This document shows positions 12,301 through 27,300 of a stretch of 64,000 nt of DNA, one piece after another. The notes under the pieces are model-generated. The model saw nothing but the letters and a program-made list of their open reading frames with translations, searched no databases and had not been told where the DNA came from. Location of the stretch: assembly GCA_025267735.1 (NCBI GenBank), contig CM046298.1, positions 39,891,917 through 39,955,916 on the forward strand, written 5' to 3'. The first letter of the stretch is position 1. Each line of letters starts with the position of its first letter. A program made the translations under genes and the position numbers. The stretch is from Mactra quadrangularis. Its lineage: Eukaryota; Mollusca; Bivalvia; Venerida; Mactridae.

Positions 12301-15300
12301 TAATAAATGTATAGTAAAACCTCACTTAAAGACCGCCTTAATAATTCACCAGCCTTAAGATTAAGATGTGTGCTTTCATGTATTAAATATCCCGTTTAAT
12401 TAATGAAACCACATGCTGTCGGTCCAAAGGTGGTCTTAGTATCAAGGTTTAAGTGTACATTGTATTATCTAGTTCTAGAATCGTCATAGCATATAATAAT
12501 AAATCGCATATCAGTATCAACCGTTGAGCAAATCCACCTCATGAGTGTACACGTGCTATGGGGCAAATTATACAATATGAGTGTACACATAGATTTATTT
12601 ATGGGGTAAATTAGGTAATATAAGTGTACACGTGGATTAATAAATGAGGTAAATTGCGTAAAATGAGTGTACATGTAGATTTATAAATGGGGTAAATGAT
12701 GTTATATGAGTGTACACGTAGATTTATTAATGGTGCAAATTACGTATGATATTAGTGTACACTGTACATGTGGATTTATTAATAGGGTAAATGATGTAAT
12801 ATGAGTATACACGTAAATTTTTTAACGGGTAAATAACGTAAATATGAACGTACATGTAGATTTATTAATGGGATAAATTACGTAATATGAGTCTACATGT
12901 GGATTTATTGATGCTGTTTATATGAGTGTACACGTAGATTTATTAATGGTGCAAACTACGTATGATATTAGTGTACACTGTACATGTAGGTTTATGAGTG
13001 GAGTAAATTACGTCATAAAAGTGTACATGTAGATTTATAAGTGGAGTAAATTACGTAATATAAGTGTACATGTAGATTTATAAATGGAGTAAATTACGTC
13101 ATAAAAGTGTACATGTAGGTTTATTAGTGGAGTAAATTACGTAATATAAGTGTACATGTAGATTTATAAGTAAAGTAAATTACGTCATAAAAGTGTACAT
13201 GTAGATTTATAAGTGGAGTAAATTACGTAATATAAGTGTACATGTAGATTTATTAGTGGGGTAAATTATCTAATGTCAGTGTACATGTAGGTTTATTAGT
13301 GGGGTAAATAAGGTACTATAAGTGTACATGTTGGTTTATTAGTGGGGTAAATTACGTAATATAAGTGTACATGTAGATTTATTAGTGGGGTGAATTACGT
13401 AATATAAGTGTACATGTAGGTTTATTAGTGGGGTAAATTACGTAATATAAGTGTACATGTTGGTTTATTAGTGGGGTAAATTACGTAATATAAGTGTACA
13501 TGTAGGTTTATTAGTGGGGTAAATTACGTTATTTAAGTGTACATGTAGGTTTATTAGTGGGGTAAATTACGTAATATAAGTGTACATGTTGGTTTATTAG
13601 TGGGGTAAATTACGTAATATAAGTGTACATGTAGGTTTATGAGTGGAGTAAATTACGTAATATAAGTGTACATGTAGATTTATTAGTGGGGTAAATTACG
13701 TAATATAAGTGTACATGTAGATTTATTAGTAGTGTAAATTACGTAATATAAGTGTACATGTAGGTTTATTAGTGGGGTAAATTACGTAATATAAGTGTAC
13801 ATGTAGGTTTATTAGTGGGGTAAATTACGTAATATAAATGTACATGTAGATTTATTAGTGGGGTGAATTACGTAATATAAGTGTACATGTAGATTTATTA
13901 GTGGGGTAAATTACGTAATATAAGTGTACATGTAGATTTATTAGTGGGGTAAATTACGTAATATAAGTGTACATGTAGGTTTATAAGTGGGGTAAATTAC
14001 GTAATATAAGTGTACATGTAGGTTTATTAGTGGGGTAAATTACGTAATATAAGTGTACATGTAGGTTTTTTAGTGGGGTAAATTACGTAATATAAGTGTA
14101 CATGTAGGTTTATTAGTGGGGTAAATTACGTAATATAAGTGTAAACGTGGATTTATTAGTGGGGTAAATTACCTTGTAACACTTTGCCCCGGGTAGTGTA
14201 ACATTTTGCCCCACAGTCTGGGGCAAAGTGTTACAATAACAAACCATTTTGTTAACCATCTCGATATCATATCCATGCTTAAATTGTTTTATTTTAGACT
14301 TAATATGTTGAGGAAAATGTCGGGCTTTATTTTAAATATATTACTTGCACTGAATATACGTTTACTAGGATAGTAATGAAAAATGTTTAAAAAATGTAAC
14401 ACTTTGCCCCGGTCTCCCCTATGTGAACATTTACCTTTGCCACTGTGTCGTCATTTTTAAAATTGTCAAATTTTGCAGTGTCAAGGTTTAACTGAAAAGA
14501 AAGATAAGGAACATATATATACAAAATGATCTTGGAAATTGGGACCACCTTCACTATTTGAAGGGTATTTTTAAACTGTATTCCATTTACTTCGAACCCT
14601 TGTATAAAGCTGCAGTCCCATAAACATAAAACTAGCCGTAAGGGCAGCGTGCGGGCGCCGTACGATCAAACTCCGCAAGGACCCGTACGAACTCTTGCGA
14701 ACCCGTACGGACTGTTACGTTTTTACTAGGGTCCGTGAGATGAGCCCAGGATACACGTATCAGTTTCGGGATCAAATCGTGAACAAAATAGTGGCTAAGT
14801 ATGGATTAAACATGCATATCTTCCAGATATGGCTCTGTGCGGGTGTGATGTTTTGTCCATGTGCGTACCGTCACCTTGAAACGCAAGGCTTCCTACGGCC
14901 TACGACGGTCTGCACGTACGGGTCCGTAACAAGTCACGATTTTCTGGGACTGACGCATTACTTAGCGTTGTAATTAGCGTTAACATAGTAATGTCCATTT
15001 TCTACAAGTATGTAAGGGATACAACACTATAGCTGTTCAAGATTAGAGCTATTAGAGTGCTAAGGCCAACGCAGAATTATCATATTTTTGAACCGGTTGT
15101 CTATCAAGTAGATTGTTTTATGATTGAAGATACTATAGGGACCGGCTCGGTTTTGAGACAAAAACCGTTAAATCGGCTTTCTATTAGATTTGTTATTCTA
15201 CAACTGTACATATATGTATGGATCGAGACAAAGACACTACATACATGTATACATGAGATGAGTATAAATTGAAGCTTTACAGTACAATGAAGAGACATAT

Positions 15301-18300
15301 TGAATTCAGAAGACGTGTTTATTGTGACTTCAGTAAAATACATAAAATAAATTTACCGATGTACTTGGATCAACACACACGGCGGCCGGAGCACACTTAG
15401 TAGCCTCTGCCGTCACCGTGTTTAACTTTGCTGTTACATCATCAAATGCTGCTACCACTGACTGTATATCTGTAATACAAAAATAACAATAAAAACAATG
15501 TGAGCTTTTTGATGTTTAAATTAAGTTAGGCCAAGCCAAATTGGAATTCTGTTAAGCGTCAACTCAAGTTTGGCAAACCTAGGTCCTATTAAAAAACCCA
15601 CACAAACCGAAAACAAAAACACAAAATATTTTACATATTAAATATTTCAATCACTTTCGATTCTCCAAAAGCGTTCATGACTTTGGTCGTTCCAAAACAC
15701 CTCACCAATCCTTTTACATACAGAGAAGGGATATATTATATGGTTACAAGACCTGTTTATTTTTTTTTGCTGGGGGTTGTGATTACGCTGTTGTTTACGT
15801 TTGTCCTTGTGAGAAGACGAACAACCTGTATTAGTCGTGCATAAGGGCATTCAATTGAAATTATACAAAAGAGTATCTACTCGTATAAATATATGAAAGA
15901 GAGACAATCTAGTCTAGGATACAAAACACCACGGTTGCTTCCCGTGGCATTTGAATGAGGTTACCATGTACATAATTAAACATTCAGTTGAAAACACATT
16001 TTGTCATACTGGACGTATTGGATGTCAGCTACCAGAACAATTAACTCATGATTCCAAAGTACGAAAACTCTTTATGGTATATACAAAGTACTCCCGTATG
16101 AAAGAACTATCAATACATTATTAGGCCCATTCTCGTTCCCAGAGTCTAGTAGGATTCTCAATAATAACTAGTATTGAGAATCCTACTAGACTCTGGGAAC
16201 GAGAATGTATTAGGCCATGCCAAATTGGAATTCTGTTAAGCGTCAACTCAAGTTTGACAAACCTAGGTACCTATTCACAAAAACACACAAAATGAAAACG
16301 AAAACACATGTCCATTCTAGCTAGTATTCTCATAATAAGTACTTGGTAGTACATGAATGTTTATGACGTTAATGTGAGATTAAAGTAATTCTATAAATAA
16401 GTATATATAACAGACAAATGTACATTTTCATTGTTTCAATTACACAGAAACAAGGAACTAGCAGTTTTCCCTGAGAAAAATCAGTTATCGAATCCCGGAA
16501 CAACAGAATAATTTAAGAAAATTTCACCAACAATTTTGTGTGTTTTTTTAGATTGAGGACTCTAAAACCTACGTGCACCCGGACGCTTAACAAAATTCCG
16601 GTATGGCATGGCCTTAGTGTTCATGCGTTTCAGTTCGATTGTTATACAAGCCCTAACAAAGTAGGGTTCATAAAATTCAAATCCGCTTCGAGGACCCAAA
16701 GTGCTGAACCAAATGGCGTTGTAACTCCAACTCCATGATTTTAGACCGTAATAAAAGGATTTTAACGTACTTGTTTCAAGTGTATCCAATGCTCCGTTAC
16801 CAAGGTCATTCACAGCAAATGCACTGATTTCATTCGTTAGTTCTGTAATGATAAATGAAAAATAACTGTTGAATTATATAATAATAATTTAAAACGACAT
16901 AAATTCAAATACTTATAAAAATCATTTACAGAAGTCAATAATTGTAATACTAGTTAATCATTGAGTGTTTTAAGAAATTTCAAAGCGTCACGAACATACA
17001 TAACTTAAGAATAAAATGTTATGCAATCATTAAAATCAGAAAAAAATCGTGCAGTATGAAATATACTTTAAAAACATGTACAATAGTGGAAAAAATGTAT
17101 AAGGCTGGTTTGGAAAATATTCCCTAAATTATGTGTTGTTTACTTTTTTTAACTCTCTGTAGCGCACACATCTAGTACCCAGTTGTTTTAAATACTAACT
17201 TCAATTATTCTTTTACCACAATCGATAAAAGCAGATACCGGTATTTAAATACAGCGATTATCGAATGCATTTCGATTATCTAAGTCAGCGGGGTTATGTA
17301 TGCCCCACTGAAAGTCAAATAAATTTTACCGATACGGGAACACAAATTGTAGCGCTATCAGACTAGCCAAAATATAGCACGTAATTCAACTTTTGGTAAA
17401 CCAATATTACCTATCAAACAATACATCAAGGATGAGCTACAGACAAAGACTTAACTACTTCAGCTCTTGTGTGCTTCATACATCCAAGATATTGGATACA
17501 AAATATTCATATAATCACTTACTTGTTGTGTCCAATGCATCGTTAATAGCAGTCTGTGTTTTGTCGAGGTTAGTAACGCCAATGACGTCTACTTGCTGAA
17601 ATACAATGTGCAAATAGAGTTCTTCAAATAGATTGTAAATAGTTCAATGATATTAATCAAAGACTTTGCCAATTATTCAAACTGTTAACCATCTATTTAA
17701 ACAGTACGATTGAGAGAAAAAAGCCACTCAAAAATGCTCAGTTAAAAACTAATACGGGAAAATTATAGCAAACAGATGCAATTAATACAGTTTGGTCGTA
17801 TTTATTTAGCATTTACCCAGGGAAATATGCCTTTCCATAGGAGATCTTTCCATCACCTCCAAATATGGATGTAACAATACGGCAAAACCCCTATTGCTGT
17901 ATATACATGCTAAGCCCGTATTGCAATATACATATATTGCTTTTTGGATATACAGGCAGAAATAAAATAAATATATCCATGCTTACATTTTGTCACAAGC
18001 CTTTTGGGACAAAGGGTCTGTTCAATGTATGTCCACGTTTACACATAGAGCAGGTGTGAAGAGAGGAATTTAATTTATGAAGCTCAAAAAAACTTGTGTT
18101 TTATGTTCAACGTCCCAAAGAAAAAAAAAATTAGATCAAACTGATTTATCGGCTCAGCATGAAAACTCTTATGTCACATATCGGGGCGTAGAACCAATGG
18201 AAAATGCGTCTAATGCAGTGAATCAGACCACCAAAATCACCTTCATTTTGTCCTGATTTTTTTCAATGGATAGAAAGATAAGTCAGACTTACAGCAATAG

Positions 18301-21300
18301 TATGATTGAGGAATGTATCAACATCGTCTAGGTTATTGTTTACTATATCTCCGACCTTATTTAATGATGACGTCATACGATCATTCGATACAAATGTACA
18401 AATTGTTCCAACTCTGTGAATAAAAGAAAATGAAATACGAGATATAGCAATCTTGTGGATGTCTGGTGACGCACGGAGTCTGATGCTTTGATAAGGCTTT
18501 GAATATTTTATGCATAGTTATGACAATACTGCAATGCTTTTTCCCACTTTTGGAATATGACACATACCCCTAAAATTGGGAATTTTATCGACATTTTATT
18601 TAAATTGGGATAAAATGTCATATAAATGTATTAACAATATCAGATTTAACAAAGTTTTTAGTTTCATTTTTCATTTAGGTAGTAGGTAAGATTACAAGGG
18701 GGTATAATTTTAAGCTGAAACATACTAACAGCTGTCTTTTTTCAAAGATCTTTTTTTCAAGTTAAATTTGGAATTTGGATTGAAATTTGGGAAAAAGATA
18801 AAATTTTAGATTGGCAATATAACCAATTTTTACGGCTATAAAATTGACCAAAAATAAACACTGTTCTAGTTCAACCACTGGTCTAAGTGTATCATTGCAT
18901 AGAGTAAAAAGCCGCCCGGCTAGCTCAGTAGGTAGCACGCAAGTCTACTGATCGAGGGGTCGTGGGTTTGATTCCCGGGCGAGGCATACTTTCGTGGAGT
19001 TTGGTCATGAACTTATTTCTACGGCCATTCTCCCTCCTACCAATTATTTTTAATTATGTAGGGCAGTTGTCAGTCACTGACGAAAGAATGTGCTTAGTAG
19101 TTGGTTAACAGCTAAATCAAGAGATTTAGCCTTTCCAGGAGGAGTGAGTAGGTTGACTGACCGCCGTTATATGACCTATAAAATGTGTTGCTACGGCGTT
19201 AAACCCAACAAAACAAACAAACAAGCATAGAGCAAACGTGTTTATCAAAAAATACTCCAGAACTACCTCTAGACTCCCGCTTGTAGGCAACAATCATCAT
19301 CTTTTTCTAATTACAAGCGGTACCTAGTGCTAGGATCTGACCCACGAGCCATAATGAGATTTTTGGATTTTACAGGACCCAAAGAAGTCATTAAAATGAG
19401 TAACATACATAAACCAAAATGTTCGGTACAGTCTGAAGTTTATCAGCACTGCCACCGCGGGAGTGAGGATACAAATGATTGATGCATAACTGCTTAACTA
19501 TCTCTTTAAGATACTTATCTGTCCTACTATTAAACCACTCGTGAACTGAGTCAGGAAAAATTAAGTTTTTGTTTAGCTCTATTTTTTTATTGATTTTAAT
19601 GCGCGAAAGTTCAACTTACAGTTATTTTCGGCTACTAGCTCACCTTGTCTGGCTTTCGTGCACAGATCTTTGTTCATAACAATTTTTCACCTACCCTTCC
19701 ACAAATAGATTACTTCTCGATAATTTTTATAATGGAGGAGAATGGACATTATTGTTGATTTTTCATAAAAGGATATAACAAGCCCGGATAATACTCGGCT
19801 CGGCAACCCCTTCTTGACCCTACATTCGAAATCCTGGGAAAGTTAAGAATGGGTAAATCAATGGGACCTTTTGGGACACTGGATTTGAAATTTTCGAAAG
19901 TTAAGAATGGAATCAATGGAAACTTTGGGACACTAGGTCCTGCTCGTAGTCATTTGCACTATGGACCAGGAAAAGCTTTACTTACATTGTAAATATAGAC
20001 AATACTAATACAATAGCTGATAGTATTCTTCTCCATAAGTGTAAACTATCAGAATCTGTTTGTTTATTATCGCCCCCACAGTTTCCACATAGTCTACAGC
20101 AACAGAAACATAACCCAACCAATGGTACTATGATTATAAACAACAATCCAACAACAATGGCAGCAACATATCCTTTAAACATATTTAACAACTGAAATGA
20201 TAAAATATAATAAGTTAAACATGAACGTTTGCTTGATAGTCACGTGATTCGATCTGACCAATCACAAATTACGACTTTGGAGTGGAGAGGACGGACTAGA
20301 TAAAGCGGTTATGGCAAATTGATGATAAACATACCCAACTTTTAGACCCATCAATATTTTCGCTGTTTGATACAGCCATATAGCACTGACAGTAGATACT
20401 TCAGTTTTGCGATAACATAATCTACAAGCCTTGACCCCATGTTGTGATCGATAATGTAAGATAAGGATCATAGATCACGATTATAACCATATAGATTTCA
20501 CTTTATCATTGGGTGATTAAATTCCTTGTAGACAGATGTTTTATAAATTTGTATATTGTCCATTGTGCATGAGGTGTAAATTAACACTACTTTAGTGGTA
20601 ACATTTTGTATATATAACTTTATTTCCTCCAATATTGGAGAGCTACACAATAAATAAACATATTACAAACAATATTTACAGAGTATAAGACAAAAAACAA
20701 TTACAATAGTTTCATAATGATATGTACAAATTCCTAGAACTGAAATGAGCATGTACTGGTTGAGCACGCAATTTGTAACAATTGCTTACATTGCTCAGTG
20801 GGCGGAGTTACTATTAGTTCCGCCCAAATGCATCGATGAACAAATGCCACAATTGTTCCCTAGTTTCATGGTTTGCTTGGCAAAAAAGAATTTGATGTGT
20901 CACTATATTATTTACTGTGACATTACATTTGTGACACAGTAAATCAAATTTCCTAGAAACAAGTAATGCTACAGTCATTAAGAGCTTTTTACAGATGTAT
21001 CTATGATTCGGGTTAGTCACTGATATAGACCATAAATCACAATGTGAGTTTGGGTTCATTATTGACGTAATGAATGTATTGTTTGTACAAATATCATCGT
21101 ACGTACGTGCACGATCAGTTTTAAACACTTTATCATATAATATACGTTTCCATTCGTACTTAGTTGGAAATATTCCAGTTAAAACATATGTTGTTAAAAC
21201 GTCGATCAGATTATGTTTCTGCAAAATCCTGTATACATCAGGCACAAATCCGTCACATTGATTGTCATAGTTGAGGAAGTGAATAAGTCTTTTATTAAAT

Positions 21301-24300
21301 ATTTCTTTAGCCATGTAACTATTTGATAAACGACATAGTTGGCCCAGGAATTGTAATTTTTTATGTTCAATAATTGTTTCCATGGAGACAGCACCTAAGG
21401 CACATAGAGCAAAGTTAGTTGATGTGCTTAGTTTTAAAGATTGCATATGTTTGATGCAGAATCTGGGAACGTTCAAGTTTTATCATATCACTAGCATTTA
21501 ACTCTGATCATAGCTCACATCCATATAATGCCTTTGGAAGAACAACGGCATCGTAGATTTTCTTTGATGAAACTGGATTTATAGTATCCGGACATATATT
21601 ACTGTTCATAATACTGAGATATGTTCCTCTAATTTTAGAACATGCATTGTCAGTCAATTGTTTAGTTGAGAGAAACGAATCACATATGATTCCTAAATGT
21701 GTATATTTGTCAGATTCCGATATGATATTGTTACCAAGTTTAAACACTCTGTTAGATATTTTTACTTTTGCTTCGTTAAACACAACGACTGAGCATTTTT
21801 CAGAGTTATAGTCATAGCGCCATTTCTTGGAATAATTGTCACAAATTTTAAGCATTGTATTCAAACCATTTACAGAAAATGACATCAAAATCATATCGTC
21901 AGCTACAGTAGGACTACTAATAGAAGTGTTATACATACAAATTCCGGCTCCACTGTTTTCAAGCTCAATTATAAGTTTATTTATGTATAACAAATATAAA
22001 AGTGGAGAAGTTTTTCCGCCTTGCCGCGTACCTTGTTTTATTCGAAACCAGTCGGAGTAAAGACCTTCATATTTCACACAGCTAGTCATGTCACTATATA
22101 ACTCATTGAAAGCTAAGAATGTTGTAGCATCAATAGAGGTGTCAGTCAACAGTTTATAAAGCATTCCATCATGCCAAACTGTATCGAATGCTTTACGACC
22201 GTCCATAAAGCATACATAGATTTTGGAGTTAAACTCACGCGAATAATATATTGATAATATATTGACTCTCTTGAAACCCCCCTTGCTGTCTATTAATAAA
22301 AGGTAAAATATCAGTCTTGGATCTATCTAACAGTACAGATTCATAACATTACGTAACATCCATGTGTACATGTTAGCAAGAATCTGGGATATTACATATT
22401 TAGAATAAATCAAGTGCTCATATTCAATTTGGTCGTATCCGGCAGCCTTTCCCCTGGGACATTTCTCAACAAGTAAAAAATTGCTGCGAAATGCAGCAAA
22501 GGGATTGTCACGACAAACAAAAAAGAATGATTAAGTATAATCTAAAGGTAACTTAAAAAAGCATTATATTGAATTGTCATGTTAAGGTTTTTCAGTAATA
22601 AAAAGGTAACTTGTTATAAAACGTTTTCCTGATCATATGTAACATTCTCGTTCCCAGAGCCTGGTTAGATTCTCTATACTAGTTAGATCGAGAATCTTGA
22701 TAACCTTGGGGTACGAGAATGGTCTGGATCTAGACACCATCTTTATGCCGACAGGATGTTTGGTTTCAGTTGGATTTATTTCCAGTAATTCATAATTGCA
22801 TGACGCTTAAAAAGATCGGCAAAAGGAAAAACATAGTCTTCCAGAACAGAAGCTATTTACATGACTTATCGCTTCTGTTCAGTCAAGTGCTCCTTACATT
22901 GCGGATCTGTCGTTATCAATCCGTATGACTATTGGTTCCCAAAAGTGATCTGTATAATAAGGGGCGATGGTTGGTCTCCGGGCAAAATGAAATCAAAGTA
23001 CATAAAAAGAGGCCTTTTAACCGCAACAGCTACTTCCCAACAACAAAACATGACGTAACCGGTTTAAGACCTAAAGGTGTGTCATAATAATCATTAGAAA
23101 GTTCGTCCACAGATTAGCCCATACCGAACTGTCCAGAAGCAGCAGGCTGTTGATTTGCTATACAAAATATTTTATCTCTTTATACTGCCAATCCCTCTCT
23201 CGAGTGTTACAGGCAGGATTAAGTGTACGTCGGAAAAAGATAAATAAAGAAAAAGTTTAAAAATCCTGACAAATAGTTTTGGCAGGAACAGTGAGTAACA
23301 GATATCAACCGATCTGCAGGCCAGGATTTTGAATTATACAAAAGCATAACTGTCATTGATCGAAGTTTGGTTCGATACGGAAACGATCGATCCGATATAT
23401 CAGAGAACCTACAATACAAGTACTAGTATTCGATATATATCTAATACTTGGGTAAAGCCCTTGTACTAGGTTATACCTTACGCTCCCATCGCAGCTCAGT
23501 GAACGTATTACATTCATTCGCTGCTTTAAAACGTGTTGAAGTACAGGTATAAGCATTTCCAAAAATGCTTGAACCGCCGTTTAGCCGTGTATACTCCATA
23601 GAGTAAAAACATTCAAGCAATATGGGTTAGCGTCTTATACCGTCTCGAGTATATTTATTTTAGAATACAATAAATAGCGTGCCCAGCAGCGTGTTCAGTT
23701 ATCTTGAACATTCCGTAACGGTACAATCGGAACAACTAAACAAATCGACAGCTCAACCCGAGACAACTCAATATTATACTAACGGATTGAGTTGTCCCAA
23801 CTTTGTGTTGAGTATTGCACAGGTTGAGTTGGTTTCAGGTTGAGTTCTCCCGTATCCGTAACGTTAGCTAACAGTAGTTACTGAACACGGGGCTGGTAAA
23901 GATATGTAAAACCAGTAAGTTTATTTATAGAATACCAGGAATTAGCGCGCCCCATGTAAAACCATTGATTTAGATTCGAAAAAGAGAAGTTAGTTTTGCA
24001 ATTTTTCAACAAATGCGAGTTTTAGAAAGAATAAAACATGTTACATATGGTAAAGCATTTTTTCTTGGTCTTATATTGCAACTGTCTATTAACTGGCACA
24101 CGTTTATATAGGTATTTAAGGTAATTAATTCAAGCAGGTAACCCAACAAAACATGGCTTCGACGAGCCCATTCACGCACCCCTAATTTGACTTTTCGACG
24201 ACCATTTTTTCATAATGTGACCTCAAATGCGTCGTTTTGATTGGCTTTAGGCAACCGGTGTTGACTACAAATTGCTCAAATATTGACAATTGTCTATATC

Positions 24301-27300
24301 GCCGGTCCAACGACCGGCGATAATGATATTAACCTTTACTATGAACCTTTAAACGGCCAATGAACGTTTACCAAATTCCAGTGTAGCTGCAATACTTTAT
24401 ACGCATTTGTATTGGTTGAGTGTGTAAACAACGCCTTATATGATATTATCATACTAGTGACGAATGCAGCCTCGTATTACGTCATATATCGTGGCTAGAC
24501 TTTGTATTTAAGTTCAATAAGTTGCACTATGTTTATAGGTGAAAGATCAGAGATGTACGTTCTAAAAAATTAATGGTTACTTTCTTTTTTGTTAATTTTC
24601 CGTTATCTAACTAATGTAAAACTGTCTAACATCTTTGAATTTCGACAATTTGATATTACAGGCGAGAACATTTGTTGCATTTATTTTTTTAAAAACTCAC
24701 AAGACAGCCATGCAATTTAAATGTGTGTAAAATATAAAAATAGAAATATCAGTTTGCAAGTAGTATTTTAGCAGAGGCAGAAAGTCAACGAGTGAATCTT
24801 TCTAACGGATGCATTGGAGAGTAGTCATATCGTTACAAAAAAAATACAAAAGGCAAGCTATTTCGAATAAAAATCATATTTCTTTTTAAAATTACATGCC
24901 AGCAAATATAGAAAATAAGAAATGTAAGGTTCAAATGACATTTTCACACGTGAAAATTTACTCGGACACGAGAAAACATAATCCATTCGAACAAATTAAA
25001 AACTGGCGAGCTTTTCACCTAGGTGAAAATGTCCGTCATTTTAACTCTCTTGAAATTACCTGGTCCGCTGCAGTGATACCTTAGGTCAATAGTCCGTCAA
25101 TATAGTACAAAACTCTTCATAATTAAAAAAGTCCGCAAGAAATAATCTTACATCTGCTTGATTTATAACCTGATTCGTAAATCTTACGTTCTTAAAATTA
25201 ACTGGTCCGCTATACTTAATCATAGTTTGAAAAGATCGTCAATAGAACTCAGTAAAAGTAAGAATTAAAAGTCAATGTTACACGATTAGGCTTCTTTATT
25301 TATACAGTCCGCTTAAAATGACAAAAAGGTATATCATTAAATATTACATTTGAATCCTATCAAATAGGTTTTCAAATGATAAAATCTCTAACAGTTAAAA
25401 TATATAATATTTACAACAATATGTAATGAAGCAATTGACGATTCTGTTATTAGATGAAATCTGCAAACTTATTTCTTAAAAAAAAAATTTCGATATTGGT
25501 ATTTATATATTTACATTAGAATAAATATTAAATGTAATTTTCCAAAACTCTATCAGTCTTATCTTTTCAAATAAAATATTTGCAAATCTCAATTATATAT
25601 CTACTATAGCTCGTTTAGGATAACTTGAGACAAACGACTCGGTTTGTTTACATATTTTGGACTCAGGTATTACATAAAATAGGGAGGTCAGCTGATTTTG
25701 TGTAATGAAAGTATTAAATGTGTCTTTAATGCATTGAATGCGTGTTCTCGTACTAAATTTAATACATCGAAAAACACACTGGTAATATTTGATAATGACG
25801 TGTACTAAACTTAGATCCATCTGTGTATAAAGATGATATCGTTGTATTTTGTCTCACGTTATCTCAAACGAGCTACATACACACATTATGATACGCATAT
25901 TTGTTATACTGTATCCGTATACTAAACTGGTCCGCTGGTCCGGTTGGTCGGCAAATTATACCTACCCCTTTTCATGTGAGTCGAATGGATTTGCAGAAAT
26001 GGTTGATGTAAAACGCTGATTTTTCGTGTGTTGCACTGTTGATAGAAATATTGTTTATATGGTTTCCCCCCAAAAAATGCTTTTTCCATGTAACTTTTAA
26101 CGAAAATGGTTTGTACTATGACTGCATTAAAAAAACAATAATTTTGTCGGCAGTAGAAATCGAAAGGATTTATGTCACGTGACTTTTGCCCATTGCTATC
26201 AAAATCTACCCATCACAATATCACGGCGTTGAGACGCCGTGAAATAATATGTTGAACAGTCTCAGGTAATACAACAACACTTTGGTCAATATTTAGTTCA
26301 CTAATACAGTTGCTTAAAGACATTTCCAAGTTAGATTTCGGAGTGTTAACTGAGTTAATATTAGGGGTGTATAATGTTTCAAAATATTATAATTATATTA
26401 TTATAATATTCATAATATCACGATCACGTATCATGGTGCCTTCAAAATTAATACCCCCGCACAATTTATTACTTATTCTATTTCTTGAAGAATTAATTAA
26501 TCTCCAAAATTTACATGAATCCATTTCAGCTGCTTTGTCAACGTCAGAATTCAGCTCTTGTAAGTAGGTATTAACACATTTCCTATGGAGCCGTCTGAAG
26601 TCTCTCTTCGCAGTTTTATATGTTTTATTTCACGGCGTCTCAACGCCGTGATATTGTGGTGGGTAGATTTTGATAGCAATGGGCAAAAGTCACGTGATAA
26701 AAAATGATAAAAATCCTTTCGATTTCCAATGCCGACAAATTTATTGTTTTTAATGCAGTCATAGTACAGCCCATTTCCGTTAAAAGTTTAATAGAAAAAT
26801 CATTTTTGGGGGAATCCATATAAACAATTTTTCTTGCAACTATGCAACACACGAAAAATCAGCGTTTTATATCAACACATTTCCGCAAATCCTTTCGAAT
26901 CACACGAAAAGGGGTAGGTATAAATCGCGAACCAACCGGACCAGGAGACCAGTTTAGTATACGGATACAGTTTAACAAATATGCGTATCATAATGTGTGT
27001 ATAGTACATATATTATTGATATTTGCCAATATTTTATTTGAAAAGATAAGACACCAATATCGAAATTATATTTTAAGAAATAACTTTGCAGACTTTAACT
27101 ATTAAAAGAATCGTCGATTGCTTCATCACATATTGTTGTAAATATTATATATTTCAACTGTTAGAGCATTTATCATTTGAAAACTAATTTGATTTGATTC
27201 ATATATTTTAATAATATACCTTTTTTTCTTATTAGCCGACTGTATAAATAAAGAAGCGTAATCGTGTAACATTGACTCTTAATTCTTACTCTTACTGAGC

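Noticed and set aside
12548..14168. CRISPR-like array
   Set aside because: Units are contiguous with no unique spacers and lie inside a transposon in an animal intron. It is a minisatellite.
18911..18986. tRNA gene with good box A and box B
   Set aside because: It is followed by a SINE body and an A-rich tail, and the same head plus body recurs elsewhere in the window. It is the head of a SINE.
24896..25084. Open frames inside the Helitron-like elements (also 27,718-27,913)
   Set aside because: The frames in the two copies are not the same reading and are not conserved. They come from the AT-rich interior.
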